A stretch of DNA of 64,000 nucleotides, taken from Methyloradius palustris (GTDB lineage: Bacteria; Pseudomonadota; Gammaproteobacteria; Burkholderiales; Methylophilaceae). How positions within the stretch are numbered: position 1 is the first letter of the stretch; each line of letters starts with the position of its first letter. The stretch spans positions 372,001 to 436,000 of the forward strand of contig NZ_AP024110.1 in NCBI RefSeq assembly GCF_019703875.1, given 5' to 3'. A program made the position numbers and the translations under genes. The notes below the pieces were generated by a model. It was not told the origin of the DNA and ran no database searches. It worked only from the letters and a program-made list of their open reading frames with translations. Positions 16,313-24,565 of the stretch are shown here, in pieces.

Positions 16313-17614
16313 ATGAGTACCAATGAAAAAGATGTAGCGCAAAAAAGCTTTGCTACCGAAAAAGTGGTAACCCCTGATAACAGCCGCCGCAATTTTTTCC
16401 GTGCAAGTGCTGGCGCATTGGGTGCCTCTGTTTTGATGGGCATGGTGCCTGAGCAGGTTCGCAATAATGCATGGGCCGCAGGCACTGATGCCCCTGAAAT
16501 CAAAGAAGTGAAAATTGGCTTTATCCCGTTAACTGACTGTGCGCCAATTGTTGTCGCTGCCGAAATGGGCTTCGACCAGAAATACGGCATCAAGATTGTG
16601 CCTTCAAAAGAAGCTTCGTGGGCAGGTGTTCGCGACAAAGTAGTCAACGGTGAATTGCACGCAGCCCACGTTCTGTATGGCCTGGTGTACGGCGTGCAAA
16701 TGGGCATTGGTGGCATGCAAAAAGACATGGCCGTGCTCATGAGCCTGAATAATAACGGTCAAGGCATTACGCTAGCCAATCAGATAAAAGACAAGGGCGT
16801 GGTCGATGGCCCAACGCTTAAACGTCTACTGGATAATGAAAACCGCGACTTTACTTTCGCGCAGACTTTTCCTACTGGTACCCATGCCATGTGGCTTTAT
16901 TACTGGCTGGCCGCAAATGGCATTAACGCCATTAAAGATGTCAAAACCATTGTAGTGCCACCACCACAGATGGTTGCCAATATGCGTATCGGCAATATGG
17001 ATGGCTACTGTGTGGGTGAGCCATGGGGTGCACGTGCAATTTACGACAAAGTGGGCTTCACTGTCGCAACTTCACAAGACATTTGGGTCGATCACCCAGA
17101 AAAAGTACTAGGCACAACCGCCGAGTTTGTCGCTAAGAACCCGAATACTACCCGCGCCATGATGTTGGCTGTGCTTGAAGCTTGCCGCTACATTGAAGCG
17201 ACTGCCAACCGTCCAGCTGTTGCCAAGCTGATTGCTGGTAAATCTTATGTTAATGCGCCTGAAGAGGTGATTGAAGGCCGTTTCCTCGGTCATTACGACA
17301 ATGGCAATGGTAAAAAATGGGAAGACTCTAACTTCATGAAATTCTTCAACGATGGCAAGGTGAATTTCCCTTACCTCTCAGACGGCATGTGGTTCCTTAC
17401 CCAGCATAAACGCTGGGGTCTGTTGAAAGACGACCCAGACTATTTGGCGATTGCTAAAAAAGTAAACCAGATCGACCTATACACCCAAGTCGCTAGCCAA
17501 CTTGGCATCAGCGTGCCTAAAGACCCAATGCGTAGCAGTAAGTTGATGGATGGCGTTGTTTGGGATGGCAAAAATCCAAAAGCTTATGCAGCTGGCTTCA
17601 AGATTAAAGCCTGA
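16313..17614 (+). CDS. nrtA: Nitrate ABC transporter substrate-binding protein
   Basis: 433 residues. A Tat signal (NSRRNFFRASAGALGASVLMG) precedes an NrtA-type periplasmic binding domain: IKEVKIGFIPLTDCAPIVVAAEMGFDQKYGI, EASWAGVRDKVVNGELHAAHVLYG, GEPWGARAI. It delivers nitrate (possibly nitrite) to NrtB. It is the first structural gene after the ANTAR leader. Its Tat export argues against it being the cytoplasmic sensor NasS, a close paralogue. Confidence 0.93.
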   Translation: MSTNEKDVAQKSFATEKVVTPDNSRRNFFRASAGALGASVLMGMVPEQVRNNAWAAGTDAPEIKEVKIGFIPLTDCAPIVVAAEMGFDQKYGIKIVPSKEASWAGVRDKVVNGELHAAHVLYGLVYGVQMGIGGMQKDMAVLMSLNNNGQGITLANQIKDKGVVDGPTLKRLLDNENRDFTFAQTFPTGTHAMWLYYWLAANGINAIKDVKTIVVPPPQMVANMRIGNMDGYCVGEPWGARAIYDKVGFTVATSQDIWVDHPEKVLGTTAEFVAKNPNTTRAMMLAVLEACRYIEATANRPAVAKLIAGKSYVNAPEEVIEGRFLGHYDNGNGKKWEDSNFMKFFNDGKVNFPYLSDGMWFLTQHKRWGLLKDDPDYLAIAKKVNQIDLYTQVASQLGISVPKDPMRSSKLMDGVVWDGKNPKAYAAGFKIKA

Positions 17615-17641
17615 GTCTCATCTTAATAAGGAAATTAAACG

Positions 17642-18559
17642 ATGACTACTATTTCACTCAATCAAGAAAGTGTGGCAACGCTCATGCAAGCTGATGATGC
17701 AAAGCTTGAGTCTGTGATTCAAGCTTCCGTAAAAGCTGAAGTCAAGACTCCAGTGCCAACAACGCCTAAAAAACCAGGCATGCTGGCGCTAAAAAGCAGG
17801 GAGTTTTTTCAGTGGATTATTCCGCCAATGTTTGGCATCGGGCTCTTATTGGTTGTCTGGACGGTGATTGCGCACCAATCGCCCAATCTGCCTGGCCCAG
17901 TGTCTACATGGCATTCAGCAGTTCAATTGTTCAGCCATCCGTTTTATGACAATGGTCCTAATGACAAAGGCATAGGCTGGAATATCGTGGCCTCACTAGA
18001 GCGTGTTGGCCTAGGTTTTGGTCTCGCAGCGTTGGTCGGGATTCCCATGGGTTTCATCCTCGGCCGCTTTGAATTCATGTCTCGCATGGCAGCCCCGATT
18101 ATTGGCCTGCTACGTCCAGTCTCGCCTTTAGCTTGGCTGCCGATTGGCCTGCTGGTATTCAAGATGGCTAACCCTGCGGCAATCTGGGTGATTTTCATTT
18201 CTGCCATCTGGCCGATGATTATCAATACCGCAGTTGGTGTAAGCAAGGTACCGCAAGACTATATGAATGTGGCCAAGGTGCTCAATCTCTCAGAATGGAA
18301 GATCGTGACCAAGATTCTGTTCCCTTTCGTATTGCCTTACATGATGACTGGTGTACGTCTTTCTATCGGTGTGGCCTGGCTGGTGATTGTGGCAGCTGAG
18401 ATGCTCACAGGCGGCGTAGGCATTGGCTTCTGGGTGTGGGATGAATGGAACAACCTGAATGTTGAGCACATCATCATCGCCATTTTTGTAGTGGGTATTG
18501 TCGGCTTCATGCTTGAGTTCCTGCTGCTATCAATCGCTAAACGCTTTAGTTACGAATAA
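17642..18559 (+). CDS. nrtB: Nitrate ABC transporter permease
   Basis: 305 residues with an unusually long cytoplasmic N-terminal extension (about 55 residues, Lys/Pro-rich) before the first TM segment. The BPD-type permease core has six TM helices; the EAA-like loop is around NTAVGVSKVPQDYMNVAKVLNLSEWKIVTKILFPFVLPYMMTG. AAGGAAATTAAACG precedes the ATG. It lies 27 nt after nrtA. Confidence 0.93.
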   Translation: MTTISLNQESVATLMQADDAKLESVIQASVKAEVKTPVPTTPKKPGMLALKSREFFQWIIPPMFGIGLLLVVWTVIAHQSPNLPGPVSTWHSAVQLFSHPFYDNGPNDKGIGWNIVASLERVGLGFGLAALVGIPMGFILGRFEFMSRMAAPIIGLLRPVSPLAWLPIGLLVFKMANPAAIWVIFISAIWPMIINTAVGVSKVPQDYMNVAKVLNLSEWKIVTKILFPFVLPYMMTGVRLSIGVAWLVIVAAEMLTGGVGIGFWVWDEWNNLNVEHIIIAIFVVGIVGFMLEFLLLSIAKRFSYE

Positions 18560-18569
18560 GGAGCACACC

Positions 18570-19406
18570 ATGGAAAACAAGACACAAGACACTCCTGTCA
18601 CTACAAAACCAGTGGCTGAGAGATATGTCCAGCTTGAAAACGTCAACATGACTTTCGTCACTAAAAAAGGCACGTTTGAAGCGCTGCGCAATGTCGATTT
18701 CAGCATTCAGGAAGGCGAATTCATCTCGATTATTGGCCATTCTGGATGCGGTAAATCTACCGTTCTGAACCTGATTGCGGGCTTACTAAATCCAACTGAT
18801 GGCAATATTTTCTGTGCTGGTCGTGAAGTGGCAGGCCCAGGGCCAGAGCGCGCAGTAGTGTTTCAGAACCATTCTTTACTGCCATGGTTGAGTTGCTTTG
18901 AGAATGTCTATCTTGCCGTTGAGCGTGTATTTGGCGCGACTGAAAAGAAAGAGGCTTTGACCGCAAGAACCAAAGCCGTGCTTGAGTTGGTCGGTTTAAC
19001 ACACGCCATCGACAAGCGCCCCAACGAAATTTCAGGTGGTATGAAGCAGCGTGTGGGTATTGCCCGTGCCTTGGCAATGGAACCTAAAGTATTGCTGCTG
19101 GACGAGCCATTTGGCGCGCTGGATGCCTTGACGCGTGCCCATCTGCAAGATGAGTTGATGGGCATCATGGCGAAATCTGGCTGTACCGCAGTGATGGTGA
19201 CACATGATGTAGATGAGGCAGTTTTACTCTCGGACCGCATCGTCATGATGACCAATGGCCCAGCCGCCACAGTCGGTGAAATCCTCAGTGTTGATCTGGC
19301 GCGCCCAAGAAAACGTCTGGAGCTGGCTGAAGATCGTGATTACAACCATCTACGCAGTGAAGTGCTCAAGTTCTTGTATGAGCGCCACGCAAAAAAGGCA
19401 GCATAA
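18570..19406 (+). CDS. nrtC: Nitrate ABC transporter ATPase
   Basis: 278 residues from the ATG at 18570, supported by AAGGAGCACACC; the open frame extends further upstream inside nrtB but that start is unlikely. Walker A is GHSGCGKST, the signature is ISGGMKQRVGIARALAMEPKVLLLDEPFGALDALTR, and the H-loop is VTHDVDEAV. It is the NrtD-like stand-alone ATPase without the C-terminal regulatory NrtA-like domain of cyanobacterial NrtC, so nitrate feedback through that domain is absent. Confidence 0.93.
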   Translation: MENKTQDTPVTTKPVAERYVQLENVNMTFVTKKGTFEALRNVDFSIQEGEFISIIGHSGCGKSTVLNLIAGLLNPTDGNIFCAGREVAGPGPERAVVFQNHSLLPWLSCFENVYLAVERVFGATEKKEALTARTKAVLELVGLTHAIDKRPNEISGGMKQRVGIARALAMEPKVLLLDEPFGALDALTRAHLQDELMGIMAKSGCTAVMVTHDVDEAVLLSDRIVMMTNGPAATVGEILSVDLARPRKRLELAEDRDYNHLRSEVLKFLYERHAKKAA

Positions 19407-19416
19407 AAAGTAAAAA

Positions 19417-19438
19417 GGCCCGTCGGTCAGGACGGGCC
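19417..19438 (+). other. Intercistronic hairpin between nrtC and the porin gene
   Basis: GGCCCGTC-GGTCAG-GACGGGCC, perfect 8-bp GC stem but no T-run. Probably an RNA stability or processing element rather than a terminator, setting different levels for transporter and porin. Confidence 0.6.
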
Positions 19439-19511
19439 CGCAACTCAATGTAGCAATAAAGATACACCAAATTACTAGTCACCCTTAATCGCTAAAAAAA
19501 GGAGTAACACC

Positions 19512-20909
19512 GTGCAAGCTAATATGAGATTTACCCTACGTCAAGTGACATTGTCTTTGCTGATTGGCACCGCTGTAGTGAGTGCCAGTGTTCATGCGGA
19601 AGAGAGTGCCCCCTTACCTGAGTACACGTTTATGGATGCCATCAAAACTGGTAAGAATCTAACCAGCTTCAGGCTGCGTTATGAGAATGTGCAGCAAGAT
19701 GGTAATGCGCCAGCACCTTTTGCTACCAGACCGCTTGAAGATGCTAATGCATTTACCTTGCGCAGTTTGATTGGCTGGCAGACCGCGCCTTATCATAACT
19801 TCAGTTTTGCTGCGCAGATTATCAACGTAGCAAAACTGGATGATGACTTTAACGACAGCACCAACGGCACGCTGATCAATGCTGCATCTAACCAGCCTAA
19901 CAAGGCGCAGTACGCCAAAGTGGTAGATCCAGACATCACCGACATCAACCAGCTTTATGTCGATTGGACTGGCATTAGAAATAATCGCGTACGTGCAGGT
20001 CGTCAGCAGATTATCTTGGATAACTCACGCTTTATTGGTGACATTGGTTTCCGTCAGGATATGCAGGTATTCGACGGCGTATCTGTGCTCAGCAAATCAA
20101 TTCCAGACACTGAAGTGTATGTAGCTCATCTTGAATCGGTTCGGCAAATCAATACAAAAACCCGCACTGATGGTGCGCTCGAAGTTGCTAACGTTCGCTA
20201 TCGTATTTCTCCTACCGAGTTCCTAATTGGCTACGGATACTTTTCAAGTTTTGATGATCTGGGTATGGGCAATGCATGGTTTGGCGCAGGTGCTTTGAAT
20301 AATGCGGGCAAGCCTAATATCGCAGCTAATCAATCCAACAAAGTATTGGGTGTGCGTCTGGATGGTATCCATCCATTCAACCCAAACCTAAGAGCGCTGT
20401 ACACCGCAGAATATGCCAAGCAGGACAACTACTCTGGCGGCGATTCACGGATTGATGCGGATTACTACAAACTGGGCGGCGGCGTGGGCATTGATAACTT
20501 TTCGATTCGTCTCGATCAAGAATTACTCTCTAGCAACAATGGCCTGTACGCATTTCAAACCCCATTTGGTACCAACCATTTATTCCAAGGCTGGGTAGAT
20601 AAATTCCTGGCAACACCTAAAGAAGGCATTAAAGACACCTTTATCACCGGTACATACAAATACGGCGATTTCCTGTTTTTCGCTGATTACCACGTCTTCA
20701 ATTCTGATGTCGATTTCGTCAAAGCCACTGGCGGCAAGGGTGACCGCTACGGTACGGAGTGGAATGCGGCTGCTACTTATAATTACAGCAAAAACATCAT
20801 GACCAAGCTCGAATACGGCGAATATTCAGAAGATGACCAATATCTAGCCACCGCTAGTCGTATTCGCGATACCAAGAAGCTTTGGCTCACTGCGATGTAT
20901 ACATTCTAA
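19512..20909 (+). CDS. Outer-membrane porin, alginate-export/OprD-like beta-barrel
   Basis: 465 residues starting with GTG after AGGAGTAACACC. A signal peptide (to about residue 30, SVHAEES) is followed by alternating amphipathic strands and a terminal aromatic (AMYTF), the outer-membrane barrel signature. NRVRAGRQQIILDNSRFIGDIGFRQDMQVFDGV resembles the alginate export family. Its place between nrtC and cobA suggests it is the outer-membrane route for nitrate/nitrite or another anion; this is inference from position. Confidence 0.82.
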   Translation: MQANMRFTLRQVTLSLLIGTAVVSASVHAEESAPLPEYTFMDAIKTGKNLTSFRLRYENVQQDGNAPAPFATRPLEDANAFTLRSLIGWQTAPYHNFSFAAQIINVAKLDDDFNDSTNGTLINAASNQPNKAQYAKVVDPDITDINQLYVDWTGIRNNRVRAGRQQIILDNSRFIGDIGFRQDMQVFDGVSVLSKSIPDTEVYVAHLESVRQINTKTRTDGALEVANVRYRISPTEFLIGYGYFSSFDDLGMGNAWFGAGALNNAGKPNIAANQSNKVLGVRLDGIHPFNPNLRALYTAEYAKQDNYSGGDSRIDADYYKLGGGVGIDNFSIRLDQELLSSNNGLYAFQTPFGTNHLFQGWVDKFLATPKEGIKDTFITGTYKYGDFLFFADYHVFNSDVDFVKATGGKGDRYGTEWNAAATYNYSKNIMTKLEYGEYSEDDQYLATASRIRDTKKLWLTAMYTF

Positions 20910-20940
20910 GTCACGCCCAGAAGATGAACGGAGCTCCCTC

Positions 20941-21705
20941 ATGAACAAAGGTAAGGTTTATTTAATAGGCGCTGGCCCTGGTGATACAGAGCTGATCACC
21001 ATCAAAGCGGTGAATGCATTGGCATTAGCGCAAGTGGTACTGATTGATGATCTGGTCAATCGTGCACTGCTGGCTTATGCGCCTAATGCCCGCGTGATAG
21101 AGGTGGGCAAGCGTGGCGGATGTAAATCAACACCGCAGCACTTTATCAACCGCATGATGATTGCGCTGGCGGAACAAGGCCAGGTTGTCGCAAGACTTAA
21201 AGGTGGCGATCCGTTTCTGTTTGGCCGTGGTGGTGAAGAGATGCTGGCGCTGCAAGGCGCTGGTATTGCTGTAGAGATCGTGCCTGGCATCACCAGTGGT
21301 ATTGCCGTGCCCGCCAGTATCGGTATTCCTGTCACTCACCGTGAATATACGCATGGCGTGACTTTCGTGACTGGCCATACACAAGATGAAGAAAGCCCGA
21401 ATTGGTCTGCATTGGCGGCTACAGGCACAACGCTAGTGATTTATATGGGCATCAAGCATTTGCCAGAAATCGTGAGCGATTTATTGAAAGCAGGAATGCC
21501 CGCCAATACTCCAGTCGCGGCGATCCAGCATGGCACGCTGCCCGAGCAGCAGCATATTGTCAGCACACTAGACATGTTACCGATGGCCGTGAAGCAAGCT
21601 GGTTTAGCTAGCCCTGCCATTATCGTGGTGGGCGATGTCGTCAGATTAGCAAAGGCTAATCACCAAGAGATAGAGACACAATTCGCTGAACATCTCGCGG
21701 CTTAA
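20941..21705 (+). CDS. cobA: Uroporphyrinogen-III C-methyltransferase (siroheme synthesis)
   Basis: 254 residues. SAM-dependent methylation of uroporphyrinogen III at C2 and C7 to precorrin-2. Signatures: KVYLIGAGPGDTELITIKAV at the N-terminus, LKGGDPFLFGRGGEE, PGITSGIAVPASIGIPVTHR. It makes the siroheme precursor needed by nirB immediately downstream. There is no fused CysG oxidase/chelatase domain, so that step is encoded elsewhere. Confidence 0.95.
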   Translation: MNKGKVYLIGAGPGDTELITIKAVNALALAQVVLIDDLVNRALLAYAPNARVIEVGKRGGCKSTPQHFINRMMIALAEQGQVVARLKGGDPFLFGRGGEEMLALQGAGIAVEIVPGITSGIAVPASIGIPVTHREYTHGVTFVTGHTQDEESPNWSALAATGTTLVIYMGIKHLPEIVSDLLKAGMPANTPVAAIQHGTLPEQQHIVSTLDMLPMAVKQAGLASPAIIVVGDVVRLAKANHQEIETQFAEHLAA

Positions 21706-21753
21706 ATCCAAGCAAATAAAGAGATATTTATGAAAGAAAAGCTGGAGTAGAAC

Positions 21754-24201
21754 ATGCAAAAAATGAAATTAGTGGTAGTTGGCAATGGCATGGCAGGTAT
21801 GCGAGTGGTTGAAGAGCTGCTCAAAATAGCGCCTGACCTCTATGACATCACCGTCTTTGGCGATGAGCCGTACCCGAATTACAACCGCATTATGCTGTCG
21901 CCCGTGTTGGCGAATGAACAGACGATAGACGACATTATCCTCAATACGCGTGAGTGGTATGCCGAACACAATATCACCCTGCATACCAATGCGCGCGTAG
22001 ATAGAATTTATCGTGAAAGCCGCGTGGTATATGCCGAAGACGGCACCAGCGCACCTTATGATCGCCTGCTCATTGCCACTGGTTCCAAGCCATTTATGCT
22101 GCCTATCCCGGGTGCTGAGCTAACAGGTGTGATTGGCTATCGTGATATTAAAGATACCAACGATATGATCGCAACCGCCAAAAAGCACAAGCATGCAGTA
22201 ATCATCGGCGGTGGCTTGCTAGGGCTTGAAGCGGCCAATGGGCTCAAGATTCAAGGCATGGAAGTTACAGTCATCCACAAAAATGACTGGCTGCTCGAAC
22301 GCCAACTCGACAAAACCGCAGGCAAGATGCTGCAACTTTCCTTAGAAGCTAAAGGCCTTAAATTTGTGCTGAATGCCAATACCAAACAGCTGATTGGGCA
22401 TGAGTCAGGCGAAGATCAGGGACGTGTGAAAGCCGTTCAACTAGATGATGGCACTGAGCTGTCAGCAGACTTAGTAGTGATGGCAGTTGGTATTCGGCCC
22501 AATTATGCACTAGCCGAATCAGCAGGCATTTATTGCAATCGCGGCATTGTGGTGAATGACACCATGCAGACCTATGATCCGCGTGTTTATGCTGTGGGCG
22601 AATGTGTTTCGCATCGCGGCACTTCATATGGCTTGGTTGCGCCATTATTTGAGATGGCCAAGGTTTGCGCGACCCATCTCGCGAACTTTGGCATTGGCCT
22701 ATACAAGGGTTCTGTCACTTCCACCAAGCTTAAAGTTACAGGCATTGATCTTTTCTCCGCGGGCGACTTTAGCGGCGGCGAAGACACTGAAGAAATCGTA
22801 TTGCACGATGCTGTCGGTGGCGTCTATAAAAAGCTCATCATCAAAGACGACAAGATCATCGGTAGCGTGCTGTATGGTGATACTGCGGATGGTGCCTGGT
22901 ATTTCCAGATGCTGCGCGACCGCAAGCCGATTCATGAAATTCGCGACATGCTGATGTTTGGTGAAGATAGTCTGGGTAATACAGGGCACTCAGGGCAAGA
23001 CAAAGCTGCGGCGATGACTGATGAGATGGAAGTCTGCGGCTGTAACGGCGTATGCAAAGGCACGATTGTTAAAGCCATTAAAGAAAAGGGCCTGTTCACG
23101 ATTGATGATGTGAAGAAACAGACCAAAGCGGCTTCAAGTTGCGGTTCTTGCACTGGTTTGGTTGAGCAGATTCTGGCTTCAACCCTGGGTGGCGGCTATG
23201 CACCGCCATCCACCAGTAAAGTCGTGTGTGGCTGCACCGATAAAAACCACGAAGAAGTGCGTGCAGAAATCCGCCAGCACAAATACCTGAATATTCCAGA
23301 TGCGATGAAAGGCATGAGTTGGCGCACGCCTAACGGTTGTGCCACTTGCCGACCAGCCCTTAACTACTATTTGCTTTCCACCTGGCCGCACGAAGCGGTG
23401 GATGATCCGCAATCACGGTTCATCAATGAGCGTGTACACGCCAATATCCAGAAAGATGGTACTTACTCGGTGATTCCCCGCATGTATGGCGGCGTTACGA
23501 CGCCAGACCAGTTACGCAAGATCGCTGATGTGGCAGATAAATATGCGGTGCCTATGGTGAAAGTCACAGGCGGTCAACGTATCGACTTGCTGGGTGTTAA
23601 AAAGGAAGACTTGACCAGCATGTGGGCTGATCTGGATATGCCTTCTGGCTATGCCTATGCCAAAGGTTTGCGGACCGTAAAAACTTGCGTTGGCTCTGAA
23701 TTTTGCCGCTTTGGTACGCAAGATTCCACCAAGCTAGGTATCGAAATCGAAAAAGCCTTTGACCACATGTGGGCACCGCACAAAGTTAAATTCGCAGTCT
23801 CAGGTTGCCCACGTAATTGTGCTGAATCAGGTATCAAGGATGTGGGCATCATCGGCGTTGATTCAGGCTGGGAGCTTTATGTAGGTGGCAACGGCGGTAT
23901 CAAAACTGAAGTAGCGCAATTTCTCTGCAAAGTAAAAACGGCGGAAGAAGTCATTGAGTATTCTGGCGCGTTTATCCAGATTTATCGTGAAGAAGCGCGC
24001 TATCTAGACCGCACCGTGCACTGGATACATCGCGTTGGTCTGGATTACGTCAAACAACGTGTACTGGACGATGCTGAAGGTCGCAAAGCTGCATTTGAAC
24101 GCTTGTTGTATGCGCTTCAAGGCGCTACCAACCCTTGGGCTGAGCGTGTGGAAAAACGCAGCGAGCACAAAGAATTCGACATCATTTCAGTCACGGCTTG
24201 A
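21754..24201 (+). CDS. nirB: Assimilatory NAD(P)H nitrite reductase, large subunit
   Basis: 815 residues, full length. An FAD/NAD(P)H oxidoreductase region (about 1-300, MKLVVVGNGMAGMRVVEEL, VIIGGGLLGLEAA) precedes two BFD-type [2Fe-2S] cysteine clusters (CGCNGVCKG...SSCGSC about 428-470; CGCTDK...NGCATC about 490-530). The siroheme/[4Fe-4S] reductase domain follows, with TCVGSEFCRFG and SGCPRNCAESG providing the four cysteines. It reduces nitrite to ammonium with six electrons. A weak GGAG precedes the ATG. Confidence 0.97.
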   Translation: MQKMKLVVVGNGMAGMRVVEELLKIAPDLYDITVFGDEPYPNYNRIMLSPVLANEQTIDDIILNTREWYAEHNITLHTNARVDRIYRESRVVYAEDGTSAPYDRLLIATGSKPFMLPIPGAELTGVIGYRDIKDTNDMIATAKKHKHAVIIGGGLLGLEAANGLKIQGMEVTVIHKNDWLLERQLDKTAGKMLQLSLEAKGLKFVLNANTKQLIGHESGEDQGRVKAVQLDDGTELSADLVVMAVGIRPNYALAESAGIYCNRGIVVNDTMQTYDPRVYAVGECVSHRGTSYGLVAPLFEMAKVCATHLANFGIGLYKGSVTSTKLKVTGIDLFSAGDFSGGEDTEEIVLHDAVGGVYKKLIIKDDKIIGSVLYGDTADGAWYFQMLRDRKPIHEIRDMLMFGEDSLGNTGHSGQDKAAAMTDEMEVCGCNGVCKGTIVKAIKEKGLFTIDDVKKQTKAASSCGSCTGLVEQILASTLGGGYAPPSTSKVVCGCTDKNHEEVRAEIRQHKYLNIPDAMKGMSWRTPNGCATCRPALNYYLLSTWPHEAVDDPQSRFINERVHANIQKDGTYSVIPRMYGGVTTPDQLRKIADVADKYAVPMVKVTGGQRIDLLGVKKEDLTSMWADLDMPSGYAYAKGLRTVKTCVGSEFCRFGTQDSTKLGIEIEKAFDHMWAPHKVKFAVSGCPRNCAESGIKDVGIIGVDSGWELYVGGNGGIKTEVAQFLCKVKTAEEVIEYSGAFIQIYREEARYLDRTVHWIHRVGLDYVKQRVLDDAEGRKAAFERLLYALQGATNPWAERVEKRSEHKEFDIISVTA

Positions 24202-24241
24202 ACAGACCAGCTTAACGAGAAAAATGTAATGAGGAATCAAT

Positions 24242-24550
24242 ATGAGTAGCTGGATAAAAATTGTCCCACTTGGCGACATCCCAAAACTGGGTTCGCGTGT
24301 CGTACGCAGTAGCAAAGGCGATATTGCCGTATTCCGCACAGAAGATGACAAGGTGTTCGCCTTGCACGATAAATGCCCGCACAAGGGTGGGCCACTTTCG
24401 CAAGGCATTGTCTATGGCGATAAAGTCGCTTGCCCGCTACATTCGTGGCAAATTCACCTGGCTGATGGCCATGCCGTGGAGCCTGATGAAGGCCAAACTG
24501 CCTGCTTTGCCGTGAAGGTAGAAGATGGCAGTGTGTACCTTGAGATTTAA
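24242..24550 (+). CDS. nirD: Nitrite reductase small subunit (Rieske-like)
   Basis: 102 residues, Rieske-type fold with CPHKGGPLSQG and CPLHSWQIHLADG, giving two C-X-H/C-X2-H-type ligand pairs, so a [2Fe-2S] cluster is plausible here, unlike E. coli NirD which lacks the ligands. Partner of NirB. The stop abuts a GTG of the nitrate reductase frame. Confidence 0.93.
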   Translation: MSSWIKIVPLGDIPKLGSRVVRSSKGDIAVFRTEDDKVFALHDKCPHKGGPLSQGIVYGDKVACPLHSWQIHLADGHAVEPDEGQTACFAVKVEDGSVYLEI

Positions 24551-24565
24551 GTGTTAGGAATATCA

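Noticed and set aside
18498..18569. Upstream start for nrtC inside nrtB
   Set aside because: The ATG at 18570 has AAGGAG and matches the family N-terminus.
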